Assembly: GCA_017556565.1 (NCBI GenBank)
Contig: JAFYMQ010000050.1
Span: 1-5,568 of the forward strand
DNA from: Clostridia bacterium
GTDB lineage: Bacteria; Bacillota; Clostridia; Oscillospirales; Butyricicoccaceae
Length of the DNA: 5,568 nucleotides
Direction: 5' to 3'
Position 1 is the first letter of the stretch; every line of letters begins with the position of its first letter. Of this stretch, positions 1 through 5,232 are shown one piece after another. The notes beneath the pieces are model-generated. The model saw only the letters and a program-made list of their open reading frames with translations. It was not told the origin of the DNA and made no database searches. The translations under genes were made by a program, and so were the position numbers.

Positions 1-2
1 AG

Positions 3-154
3 GGTCGGGTCTCTGCGCCCGACCGCCTAATCAATCTGTCGCAAAGCGACACATTAACATTTTGCGGAGCAAAATATTTCATATTTGCAGAGCAAATATT
101 TCATCGCGTTAGCGATTTCACTTTTGCCGCAGACAAAAACTGCATTGCGAGCAA
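3..154. repeat. Mini-hairpin array A with ATTTCAT linkers
   Basis: This gene-free stretch is a chain of at least six short, unrelated stem-loops. Stems (arms) are 3-9/18-24 (GGTCGGG/CCCGACC), 37-42/46-51 (TGTCGC/GCGACA), 59-65/69-75 (ATTTTGC/GCAAAAT), 83-88/92-97 (ATTTGC/GCAAAT), 103-107/112-116 (ATCGC/GCGAT) and 122-126/134-138 (TTTTG/CAAAA). A weak TTGC/GCAA pair lies at 145-154. Loops are mostly 3-4 bases. Linkers are ATTTCAT (76-82), ATTTCAT (98-104) and ATTTCAC (115-121); in reverse complement these are RTGAAAT, related to the linkers of the two other arrays in the window. The first linker contains CTAATCAATC (27-36), which recurs exactly at 4087-4096. No coding potential was seen. The function is unknown; the array lies downstream of the minus-strand lysR-type gene and may be in its 3' untranslated region. 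Confidence 0.7.
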
Positions 155-164
155 CGCGAGCTCT

Positions 165-192
165 GCCTTCTGTCTTCTGCATTCTCTTTACT
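165..192 (-). repeat. Degenerate heptamer repeat over the regulator stop codon
   Basis: Four consecutive seven-base units read GCCTTCT, GTCTTCT, GCATTCT and CTTTACT on the plus strand. On the minus strand these are AGTAAAG, AGAATGC, AGAAGAC and AGAAGGC, each starting AG. The stop codon of the LysR-type gene (188-190) lies inside the first minus-strand unit. The pattern resembles the heptamers around the deacylase gene (2281-2315 and 3947-3981) but is more decayed. Confidence 0.5.
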
Positions 193-1087
193 CGTCCATT
201 AGTTTTATTCCGTCGGGGTGGGTGGATCGGATATGGGTTTTTACCGCGTTGACCAAAGCTGCCGAGTATATATTATTCTCATCGCTCAGCCGTCTTGAGT
301 AGTGTATGACACGGCTGGGCAGCACAAACTCGGGCTCGTGGAGCTTGACAGTGCCGCTTTTTTGCAGGGAGTCGGCAACTGAGCAGGGCACGATCGCCCA
401 GCAGTCGCGACCCTCAAAGAAATACTTCAGCTGCTGGATGACCGAGATGCTGACCTTGGCGCGGGTGGTTTTACCGAAGGTCTCGGCATGCCAGCTGTCC
501 ACCGCCGAGCACCAGCTGACGTAGATCTCTTTTGCCGGGTCGAGCTCGCGCAGGGTGGGGGAGTGCCCGATGTCGGCGCGGAGTGAGGATATGACCGTCA
601 TTTTTTCGCGGAACAGGGGTGTGCACACCAGTCTGCCGTGGATGCAGGCGTCGGCGGTAAAGGACAAATCGGCCTCGCCCGAAAGCAAAGCGGGGGTGGC
701 TTTTGCAAAGTCCATGTCCTGCACGTCCAGAGCGCAATGCTCGTTGTCCGACAGAAAGCTCTGGAACACCGGGGAAAAAAAGCACTCGGCAAGACTGTTG
801 ATGACCGACACGTGGAGTACGGCGCTTTCTTCGCGGCCCAGAGAGTTCATCTTGTCCAGCAGGTCGATATACTCCAGCGCAAGGGGGTAAAACCGCCTGC
901 CCCACTGGGTAGGCTCAAGGCTCCTGCGCCCTTTGCCGCGGACGAACAGCTCCTTGCCCAGCTCGCGCTCAAGGGTCTTGAGCCGCAGGGACAGGGAGGA
1001 CTGGCTGATGTATTGGCTTTCGGCGGCTTTTGTGATGTTTTCCAGCCGATAAACGGCAAGAAAAGCTTCTATCTCGGCAAGAGTCAT
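188..1087 (-). CDS. LysR family transcriptional regulator
   Basis: The product is a 299-residue LysR-type DNA-binding regulator, normal length for the family. The N-terminal winged helix-turn-helix (about residues 3-62) is clear: MTLAEIEAFLAV, then AAESQYISQSSLSLRLKTLE with the typical recognition-helix pattern, then LGKELFVR. Residues from about 88 to the end form a substrate-binding (type 2 periplasmic-binding-fold) effector domain, recognisable as a fold but too divergent to name a ligand. The ATG at 1085-1087 is preferred because AGAGGG (1096-1101) stands 8 bases upstream. An in-frame GTG at 1094-1096 would add three residues but overlaps that ribosome binding site. The gene is divergent from the EamA-type transporter at 1200, the classic LysR arrangement, so transporter control by an unknown effector is inferred. 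The family assignment is secure; the target is not. Confidence 0.93.
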   Translation of the reverse strand: MTLAEIEAFLAVYRLENITKAAESQYISQSSLSLRLKTLERELGKELFVRGKGRRSLEPTQWGRRFYPLALEYIDLLDKMNSLGREESAVLHVSVINSLAECFFSPVFQSFLSDNEHCALDVQDMDFAKATPALLSGEADLSFTADACIHGRLVCTPLFREKMTVISSLRADIGHSPTLRELDPAKEIYVSWCSAVDSWHAETFGKTTRAKVSISVIQQLKYFFEGRDCWAIVPCSVADSLQKSGTVKLHEPEFVLPSRVIHYSRRLSDENNIYSAALVNAVKTHIRSTHPDGIKLMDE

Positions 1088-1095
1088 TGGCTGCA

Positions 1096-1101
1096 CCCTC
1101 T
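1096..1101 (-). promoter_or_regulatory. Ribosome binding site choosing the ATG start of the LysR-type gene
   Basis: On the minus strand the sequence reads AGAGGG, 8 bases before ATG (1085-1087). It overlaps the upstream candidate GTG start (1094-1096), which therefore has no usable spacing. Confidence 0.65.
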
Positions 1102-1130
1102 TATTCGGTAAATTATTGAGTCTGTCAAAT

Positions 1131-1159
1131 ATTATAAACCCCTAATTTTCATTTTACAA
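1131..1159 (-). promoter_or_regulatory. Promoter of the LysR-type gene
   Basis: On the minus strand TTGTAA (1154-1159) is followed after 17 bases by a perfect TATAAT (1131-1136). Its -35 box is the same DNA as the -35 box of the opposing transporter promoter, so polymerase binding at the two should be mutually exclusive. The call rests on consensus match and spacing only. Confidence 0.55.
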
Positions 1160-1178
1160 TAGGCGATTGGGGTGTTAT
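1134..1178. promoter_or_regulatory. Inverted repeat, candidate LysR-type operator
   Basis: The left arm ATAAACCCCTAAT (1134-1146) and right arm ATTGGGGTGTTAT (1166-1178) are reverse complements at 10 of 13 positions. Their centre, base 1156, is the middle of the shared -35 region. Known LysR-type regulators bind partly symmetric sites in the divergent region and often repress themselves while activating the neighbour. That this is the site here is inference; part of the symmetry comes from the two -10 boxes. Confidence 0.4.
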
Positions 1179-1181
1179 TAT
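1153..1181 (+). promoter_or_regulatory. Promoter of the EamA-type transporter gene
   Basis: TTTACA (1153-1158) is separated by 17 bases from TATTAT (1176-1181). The predicted start of transcription, near 1188, falls at the ribosome binding site (GGGGTG, 1187-1192), leaving a leader of only about 12 bases. That is short, so a slightly different start or a second promoter is possible. Confidence 0.45.
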
Positions 1182-1199
1182 ATGTCGGGGTGAAAAAAT

Positions 1200-2108
1200 A
1201 TGGAACAAACCAAAAAACAAAGCCTGCTGCTGCCCGTGCTTGCGGTGCTGGCGGGCAATATTATGTGGGGATTCGTCTTTGTGTTCACCAAAGCCGCCCT
1301 GCGCTACACCGAGCCTACCGTGCTGCTCAGCCACAGATTTATCTCGGCATTTTTGCTGATGAACCTGATGATGATAATAACCAAGCAAAAAGTCCGCTTA
1401 AGAGGCAAGCCAATTGGCGCGTTTGCCGTGTTTTTGCTGACCGAGCCGCTGTGCTTTATTTTTGAAAGCTACGGCGTGCTGCATACCAATGCGGTGTTCA
1501 GCGGCGTTATGCTGGCGTCTGTCCCTGCGGTGTCTACCATAGTGGGATTTTTGTTCCTCAAAGAAAAACCCACCGTCCGTCAGCTTGCCTACGTGCTGAT
1601 ACCTATCGCGGGCGTGGTGCTGGTCACCCTCAACGGCAGCTCGCTGGGTATAGTCAAGCCCATCGGCGTGGTGATGCTGGTGGGCGCCTGCCTCAGTTCG
1701 GCATTCTACAAGACCGCAAACCGCCGCGCCGCCGAGCATTATACGTCCTTTGAACGCACCTACAGCGCTATAGGACTGTGCGCCGTGTTCTTTACCGTCT
1801 GGGCGCTGCTCTACTGCGGCAAAGACCTGAGCCTGTTCGTCGCGCCCTTTGAGCATACCAGCTACACCCTGACCATAATATTCCTCAGTCTGTTCAGCTC
1901 GCTGATAGCCAACCTGCTGATAAACTACGCCGCAGGCAAAATGCCCGTGTTCGTGCTGGCAACTCTGGGTACGGTGGTAACCCTGTGCTCCATGATAAGC
2001 GGCGCGGTAATATTGCACGAGCCCCTGACTGTATGGATGGTGCTGGGAGCGTTGCTTATTTTGGGCGGCGTTACGGCGATATCTATATCGAACAATAAGA
2101 AAAAGTAA
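1200..2108 (+). CDS. EamA/DMT-superfamily membrane transporter
   Basis: This 302-residue, very hydrophobic protein has the two-fold EamA organisation of the drug/metabolite transporter superfamily, with about ten membrane helices. They lie near residues 11-30, 40-60, 72-91, 97-119, 129-145, 152-170, 187-206, 222-243, 249-271 and 277-296. Repeat 1 has the family signatures NIMWGFVFVFTKAAL (20-34), SHRF (44-47) and FLKEKPTVRQL (119-129). Repeat 2 ends with ILHEPLTVWMVLGALLILGG (271-290), equivalent to the KE-P segment of repeat 1. Family members export amino acids, nucleosides or other metabolites at the cytoplasmic membrane; the substrate cannot be told from sequence. The start is supported by GGGGTG 7-8 bases upstream. 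The gene is divergent from a LysR-type regulator and convergent with a D-aminoacylase. Confidence 0.93.
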   Translation: MEQTKKQSLLLPVLAVLAGNIMWGFVFVFTKAALRYTEPTVLLSHRFISAFLLMNLMMIITKQKVRLRGKPIGAFAVFLLTEPLCFIFESYGVLHTNAVFSGVMLASVPAVSTIVGFLFLKEKPTVRQLAYVLIPIAGVVLVTLNGSSLGIVKPIGVVMLVGACLSSAFYKTANRRAAEHYTSFERTYSAIGLCAVFFTVWALLYCGKDLSLFVAPFEHTSYTLTIIFLSLFSSLIANLLINYAAGKMPVFVLATLGTVVTLCSMISGAVILHEPLTVWMVLGALLILGGVTAISISNNKKK

Positions 2109-2131
2109 AGAACGGATATTAAATGCACAAT

Positions 2132-2161
2132 AAAAAAGCCTCCCCTTGTTGCAAGGGGAGG
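2132..2161 (-). terminator. Intrinsic terminator of the deacylase gene
   Basis: Read on the minus strand, the perfect 10-bp stem CCTCCCCTTG/CAAGGGGAGG has a three-base loop. One further base precedes a run of six T residues (plus-strand A at 2132-2137). It is the left end of the near-palindromic element and would stop transcripts of the gene ending at 2303. Confidence 0.75.
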
Positions 2162-2225
2162 TGCTGAACGTAGTGAAGCGGAGGGGATAATTTTATATAT
2201 CCCCTCAGTCAGCCTTTGGCTGCCA

Positions 2226-2256
2226 GCTCCCCTTGATTTACAAGGGGAGCTTTTTT
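2226..2256 (+). terminator. Intrinsic terminator of the transporter gene
   Basis: The perfect 10-bp stem GCTCCCCTTG/CAAGGGGAGC with an ATTTA loop is followed directly by six T residues. It lies 118 bases past the transporter stop codon and forms the right end of the near-palindromic element. Confidence 0.8.
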
Positions 2257-2263
2257 ATTTCTT

Positions 2264-2279
2264 TGTCGGCTTGCCGACA
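2264..2279. repeat. Isolated mini-hairpin
   Basis: TGTCGGC (2264-2270) and GCCGACA (2273-2279) form a 7-bp stem with a two-base gap. It resembles single units of the hairpin arrays elsewhere in the window (compare GTCGGC/GCCGAC at 4128-4142) and touches the heptamer repeats. Confidence 0.4.
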
Positions 2280-2280
2280 C

Positions 2281-2315
2281 CTTCGCTCTTAGCTCTTAAC
2301 TCTTAGCTATTCGCT
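2281..2315 (-). repeat. Five-unit heptamer array overlapping the deacylase 3' end
   Basis: Five contiguous seven-base units read CTTCGCT, CTTAGCT, CTTAACT, CTTAGCT and ATTCGCT on the plus strand (minus strand: AGCGAAT, AGCTAAG, AGTTAAG, AGCTAAG, AGCGAAG). The stop codon (2303-2305) and the last codons of the deacylase gene lie inside it. It is the inverted counterpart of the array at 3947-3981, so the two bracket the gene. Confidence 0.7.
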
Positions 2316-3910
2316 CTCTTTATCACCTTTCCGGCGCGTACACCGGGGATGGAGATGCCGTTTTCTACAGCTATTGTGCCGTTGACCAGCACCCAATGCA
2401 CGCCCTGACAGCGGCGGCGGGGATGCACGTAGTCGGCGCAGGCGTGGAGCTTATCGTATTCGATGATGGCGATGTTGGCGTCCCAGCCCTCGCACAGCTT
2501 TCCGTGGTTGCCCAGCTTGAGTGCCTGTGCGGCATCCCAGGTTATGTTCTTGACCGATTCTTCCATGGTTCTCAGGCGGAAATCTCTCACCAGCTCCAGT
2601 CTGCGCACCGTTGTTCCTGCGCTGCGGGGATGACCGCCGCCCACTTTTTCGGGATCGATGCGCTCGTTGCCCCAGTTGGATGTGTCTGCTCCGCAGAAAA
2701 CTCTGGGATGGGCCATAATGTTCATCAGGTCGGGTACGCTGATATGGAAATACACGCCCTGTGCAACGCCGCCGTTGGCGATCAGCAAATCGCACATTGC
2801 ATCGATGGGCTCTTTGCCCTGCTCGCGGGCGATCTGACCCAGGGTCTTGTTGACCAGTTCGGGGGTCTTGGCGGCCGAGGTGATCAGCGAGCCGTCAAAT
2901 CCTGCGTGGAAAATGCCGCTCTCAAACTCGTCAACCTCGTTGAAGATCGAGTAGAGGATCTGCTGCCGTACTTCGGGTTTTTTGATATTCTCGAGCCACA
3001 CGTCGGTGCCGCCGACCAAAAACTTGGGCGGGATCTGGCTGGACAGGGGAGCCGAGCCTGCGGTGTAGGGGTACTGGTCGGCATAAACGTCCACGCCGCG
3101 TGCGGCTGCCTCGTCCATCTCGCGCAGAACCTGCCAGGATGCGCCTGCGTTGGATGCGCCCATGACCTTCAGGTGGGAGATGAATGCGGGGACTTTTGCC
3201 TCCTCGGCGATGCGGATGACCTCACGCACAGCGGGGATAAGGCTGTTGCCCTCGCCGCGGATGTGGCTGACGTACATACCGCCGTAGGGCGCCATGATTT
3301 TTGCCAGATCGATAAGCTCCTCGGTGGTCGAATAGACCGAAGGTGCATAAACCAGACCGGTGCTCATGCCCAGATATCCCGATTCCATAGCGTCCTTGAC
3401 GTATGCCTGCATTTCGGCTGTCTGCTCGGGAGTGGGGTGGGCGTCCGACATGCCCATGACCTTGCCTCTGACGGCAGAATGACCCAGAAAATACGCGGTG
3501 TTGGTGCCCATGGGTACGGTCTCGGCATATTCCATAAAAGTCGAGGGTTTTGCACCGATGGTCGACCAGCGCACGACCTCCTCGTCCGAAAGACGGTGCT
3601 TGTGCTTGAGCTCGCTGTAATAGGGGGCAAGACCCGAGCCGCACTGACCGGCAACCTGTGTGGTAACGCCCTGCTCAAGATAATTGTAGCCGTCGTTGCC
3701 AAAATATACCGAGCGGTCGCTGTGGCTGTGGGTGTCGATAAAACCGGGAGTGACCTGCTTGCCGTCGGCATCGATAATGCGCTCTGCAGGCTCGTCGATC
3801 TCGGGCGCGATGCGGGCGATCTTGCCGTCTTTGACCGCGATGTCGCCGTAGAAAGCCGGCGCACCGCTGCCGTCAACTATCTGTCCGTGCTTGATAAGAA
3901 TGTCGTACAT
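2303..3910 (-). CDS. D-aminoacylase / N-acyl-D-amino-acid deacylase family amidohydrolase
   Basis: This 535-residue cytoplasmic metal-dependent hydrolase of the amidohydrolase superfamily probably releases D-amino acids (or related amines) from N-acyl derivatives. It opens with the family's beta-sandwich segment (YDILIKHGQIVDGSG). Expected active-site residues are all visible: VTPGFIDTHSHSD with H61 and H63; C90 in AGQCGSG, matching the zinc-bridging cysteine of Alcaligenes D-aminoacylase; H216 in SHIRGEG; H246 in ISHLK; and D409 in CGADTSNWG, the likely catalytic base. HPRSAGTTVRRL (427-438) matches the conserved HPR segment, and KLCEGWDANIAI (471-482) is the usual C-terminal return to the sandwich. 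There is no signal peptide. GGAGG (3918-3922) lies 7 bases before the ATG. No convincing promoter was seen in the repeats upstream. The last residues (RANS) are encoded by a heptamer repeat. Substrate is inferred from family; a related amide hydrolase activity is possible. Confidence 0.9.
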   Translation of the reverse strand: MYDILIKHGQIVDGSGAPAFYGDIAVKDGKIARIAPEIDEPAERIIDADGKQVTPGFIDTHSHSDRSVYFGNDGYNYLEQGVTTQVAGQCGSGLAPYYSELKHKHRLSDEEVVRWSTIGAKPSTFMEYAETVPMGTNTAYFLGHSAVRGKVMGMSDAHPTPEQTAEMQAYVKDAMESGYLGMSTGLVYAPSVYSTTEELIDLAKIMAPYGGMYVSHIRGEGNSLIPAVREVIRIAEEAKVPAFISHLKVMGASNAGASWQVLREMDEAAARGVDVYADQYPYTAGSAPLSSQIPPKFLVGGTDVWLENIKKPEVRQQILYSIFNEVDEFESGIFHAGFDGSLITSAAKTPELVNKTLGQIAREQGKEPIDAMCDLLIANGGVAQGVYFHISVPDLMNIMAHPRVFCGADTSNWGNERIDPEKVGGGHPRSAGTTVRRLELVRDFRLRTMEESVKNITWDAAQALKLGNHGKLCEGWDANIAIIEYDKLHACADYVHPRRRCQGVHWVLVNGTIAVENGISIPGVRAGKVIKRANS

Positions 3911-3946
3911 AATAAAACCTCCAATAGAGTGAAGAATGCAAAAACA

Positions 3947-3981
3947 AGCTAATAGCTAAGAGCTAAGAGCTAATAGCTGAG
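3947..3981 (+). repeat. Five-unit AGCTAAK heptamer array upstream of the deacylase
   Basis: Five contiguous units read AGCTAAT, AGCTAAG, AGCTAAG, AGCTAAT and AGCTGAG. The array lies about 35 bases upstream of the deacylase start and is inverted relative to the related array at the gene's other end. The intervening sequence at 3926-3939 also contains AGAATGC, a unit seen near 179-185. Confidence 0.75.
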
Positions 3982-3983
3982 GT

Positions 3984-4285
3984 ATCCGCTTCGCGGATTT
4001 ATTTGATAGGTCGCCGTAGGCGACAGAGCGTAAGCGAAGCGACGCGAGTGCGGCGCAAGATATTGGCGGATTTACTCCGACAATATCTAATCAATCGGGG
4101 TCCCCGCGAGACCTGTCTCGTGGGGGTGTCGGCTACGCCGACGGATTGGTTAGGGTGAAGTTTGCAAAGCAAGTGAAGTTGCGATGCAGTGAAGTTCGCT
4201 GCGCGAGTGAAGTTTGCCTGACGGCAAATTACGGTGTCACCTGCGGTGACAGATTGAATAGGAGGACAGTCGAGGACGCCTGTCC
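3984..4285. repeat. Mini-hairpin array B with GTGAAG linkers
   Basis: This gene-free region is a series of stem-loops. Arms are ATCCGC/GCGGAT (3984-3998), GTCGCC/GGCGAC (4010-4024), a long one at 4058-4088 (AGATATTG/CAATATCT enclosing CGGA/TCCG), a branched block (4088-4152), TTGC/GCAA (4162-4172), TGC/GCA (4180-4188), TCGC/GCGA (4196-4206), TTTGCC/GGCAAA (4213-4228), TGTCACC/GGTGACA (4235-4251) and GGACAG/CTGTCC (4264-4285). The linker GTGAAG occurs four times, at 4155, 4173, 4189 and 4207, each followed by a different hairpin. Other linkers are TTATTTGATAG (3999-4009) and GATTGAATAGG (4252-4262). Open frames through it lack start signals and recognisable protein features. The array's function is unknown. 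Confidence 0.7.
4088..4152. other. Potential three-way-junction RNA/DNA structure
   Basis: A closing stem, TAATCAATC (4088-4096) with GATTGGTTA (4144-4152), 9 bp including one G-T pair, encloses two hairpins. These are CCCCGCGAGAC/GTCTCGTGGGG (4102-4112/4115-4125, 11 bp, two-base loop, one G-T pair) and GTCGGC/GCCGAC (4128-4133/4137-4142). Three nested stems in 65 bases is more than chance in this composition. It may be a composite of array units rather than a functional RNA; no known RNA family was recognised. Confidence 0.45.
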
Positions 4286-4291
4286 CTACAA

Positions 4292-4341
4292 GGGGAACGG
4301 GGGTTCGCTCTTTCAAAAGCTCCGGGGGAACGGGGTTTCGC
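4292..4341. repeat. Short direct repeat
   Basis: GGGGAACGGGGGTTCGC (4292-4308) is repeated as GGGGGAACGGGGTTTCGC (4324-4341), 32 bases further on. The second copy overlaps the left end of the inverted-repeat element at 4327-4426, as if that element's end had been duplicated. Confidence 0.5.
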
Positions 4342-4426
4342 GCATTATGGAAGCAACACTAGCGAAGACAGTACTGTTGTACGGCGAGCGACGGGTTGCG
4401 AGCCAGAATCGCGAAGGATCCGTTCC
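4327..4426. other. Unexplained 100-base inverted-repeat element beyond the ygjV-like gene
   Basis: The ends are inverted repeats: GGAACGG (4327-4333) with CCGTTCC (4420-4426), then TTCGCG (4337-4342) with CGCGAA (4410-4415), making 13 paired positions around a small internal loop. The interior holds the palindrome ACAGTACTGT (4368-4377), a CAACA/TGTTG pairing (4354-4358/4375-4379) and two GCGAGC copies. It begins 10 bases past the stop of the ygjV-like gene, so it would be transcribed into that gene's 3' end. It could be a small mobile repeat or a structured RNA; there is no T-tract of a standard terminator. Confidence 0.45.
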
Positions 4427-4436
4427 TAATCCATTC

Positions 4437-4946
4437 TCAAAATTTATCTATTTTCCTGAAGCGAATAAGGCCGATGATTATTCCCACCAATACAAAAGCC
4501 TCGGTTGCGGCGCTCAGATATGCGCCTGCGTGGGCATCGTACAGCATCCACAGGGGAGAGGTGGGCAGGTTGAGCAGGCGGGCTTTCTGTGCGTTTTCTT
4601 CTCTGAGTGCAAATGTCGCCAGCACCAGCGCCGCCATTGGCATAAGCGAAAAAATATCCTGCCAGGTAAAAATGCCGGCGATTATATACATCGCCGAAAA
4701 AACAAAGGGCCAGATTCGGTGCTGCGCCCAGGGTTTGTCTGCGTTGGCATATACGACGTTTCGGGTCAGGCTGAGTCCGTTGAGCACGGCACCCGTAAAA
4801 GCTCCCAAAAGTACAAACTGGGTTGTCAGAAACACGCAGGCAACGCACTGCATAAGACAAATGCGCAGGGTGGTTTTTGCCTGAAACGAGGCAAAAAGCA
4901 TACCCATACCCACGATCGAGCATATTTGCGCGGCAATAAAAGACAT
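4437..4946 (-). CDS. YgjV-like inner membrane protein
   Basis: This 169-residue membrane protein resembles the YgjV family (bacterial inner membrane protein, function unknown). Hydrophobic segments lie near residues 4-21, 29-47, 78-94, 98-114 and 143-162. Family-like features are an early Q in the first helix, SFQAKTTLRICLMQ (20-33), QFVLLGAFTGAVLNGLSLTRNVVYA (43-67) with the conserved LLGA-tgA-N---RN-vy pattern, and a late helix with few charges. The start is well supported: AGGAGGG (4953-4959) lies 6 bases before the ATG and a good promoter sits upstream. It is monocistronic here, divergent from the purE leader, with no visible functional link to purines. No specific activity should be assumed. 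The assignment comes from sequence pattern alone and is fairly confident. Confidence 0.8.
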   Translation of the reverse strand: MSFIAAQICSIVGMGMLFASFQAKTTLRICLMQCVACVFLTTQFVLLGAFTGAVLNGLSLTRNVVYANADKPWAQHRIWPFVFSAMYIIAGIFTWQDIFSLMPMAALVLATFALREENAQKARLLNLPTSPLWMLYDAHAGAYLSAATEAFVLVGIIIGLIRFRKIDKF

Positions 4947-4985
4947 GATAAGCCCTCCTGTCTGGCAATTGCGAGGATTAGATAA

Positions 4986-5014
4986 ATAGTAGCCAAAATA
5001 AAAGAATAAGTCAA
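4986..5014 (-). promoter_or_regulatory. Promoter of the ygjV-like gene
   Basis: On the minus strand TTGACT (5009-5014) is followed after exactly 17 bases by TACTAT (4986-4991), a five-of-six match at the -35 box with near-ideal spacing. Transcription would start about 30 bases before the ATG. Confidence 0.7.
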
Positions 5015-5103
5015 GTCCGAATTGCTTTTTGCAGCATAGGGTGCGCAGGGCAAAAAAATGGCGAAAAAGCTTTTATTTGTAGGGGAGAAACCTATATTCG
5101 TTC

Positions 5104-5133
5104 TTGACAAGAGGGTAGAAAATATAATATACT
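5104..5133 (+). promoter_or_regulatory. Promoter of the ZTP riboswitch-purE transcript
   Basis: A perfect -35 box TTGACA (5104-5109) is followed after 18 bases by TATACT (5128-5133). Transcription would begin near 5140, about ten bases before the riboswitch. A better -10 match, TATAAT (5123-5128), is only 13 bases from the -35 box and so less likely. Confidence 0.7.
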
Positions 5134-5149
5134 TTATTATATAAAAAAA

Positions 5150-5232
5150 GGGAGATTTTTTGTGACTGACGGAACGAGTGGCTTAAACCACAGGGGAGCA
5201 AAAAATCATATTTATGCCGACCGTCTGGGCAG
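5150..5232 (+). ncRNA. ZTP riboswitch (pfl motif)
   Basis: This leader RNA should bind ZTP/ZMP, purine intermediates that build up when 10-formyl-tetrahydrofolate is scarce. All family elements are visible. P1 is GATTTTTTG (5154-5162) with CAAAAAATC (5199-5207). The conserved GTGACTGACGGAACGA follows on the 5' side. P2 is GTGG/CCAC (5178-5181/5188-5191), followed by the conserved AGGGGAGC. The small P3 hairpin is TGCC (5215-5218) with GGCA (5228-5231), containing the hallmark CTGGGCA. The pseudoknot pairs GACGG (5168-5172) with CCGTC (5221-5225). Its 3' end is the 5' arm of a terminator, and the next gene is purE, a common target of this class. Ligand binding should prevent termination, so this is inferred to be an ON switch. 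Confidence 0.93.

Larger units (their letters stand above)
2132..2256. repeat. MITE-like near-palindromic intergenic element
   Basis: A 125-base element has terminal inverted repeats: AAAAAAGCCTCCCCTTG at the left end pairs with CAAGGGGAGCTTTTTT at the right. Inside are a left hairpin (2139-2148/2152-2161), a central hairpin (GAGGGGATA 2181-2189 / TATCCCCTC 2198-2206), a small CAGCC/GGCTG hairpin (2210-2222) and a right hairpin (2226-2235/2241-2250). It has no coding capacity. From memory, very similar elements recur between genes in gut Clostridia, but I could not search for copies. It may be a miniature transposable element or a widespread bidirectional terminator cassette. It exactly fills the space between convergent genes. 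Confidence 0.65.

Noticed and set aside
120..190. Terminator for the LysR-type gene
   Set aside because: The hairpin with arms at 122-126 and 134-138 is weak and not followed by a T-tract on the minus strand, so no intrinsic terminator is claimed.
2396..3952. Long 518-codon plus-strand open frame antisense to the deacylase
   Set aside because: It is the mirror of a well-conserved enzyme gene. Its translation is rich in Cys, His, Gly and Val without domain pattern, and its end runs into the heptamer repeats. No ribosome binding site was seen.
3923..4057. Promoter for the deacylase gene
   Set aside because: No pair of -35/-10 boxes with acceptable spacing was found on the minus strand between the repeats and the ribosome binding site.
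4088..4152. tRNA-like cloverleaf
   Set aside because: It has only two inner arms, no anticodon arm of proper size, no TTCGANNC motif and no CCA end.
4155..4251. CRISPR array
   Set aside because: The repeated part is only 6-7 bases, and the intervening segments are 10-16 bases and self-complementary. There are no cas genes. It does not fit CRISPR dimensions.
3999..4316. 105-codon minus-strand open frame in the intergenic region
   Set aside because: It lies almost wholly in hairpin repeats, has no ribosome binding site and gives repeat-derived peptide text.
4146..4985. 279-codon plus-strand open frame across array B and antisense to the ygjV-like gene
   Set aside because: It starts in the hairpin array and crosses the 100-base inverted-repeat element and the complement of a membrane-protein gene. 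The product is of low complexity with basic and Cys/Gly runs, typical of a shadow frame.
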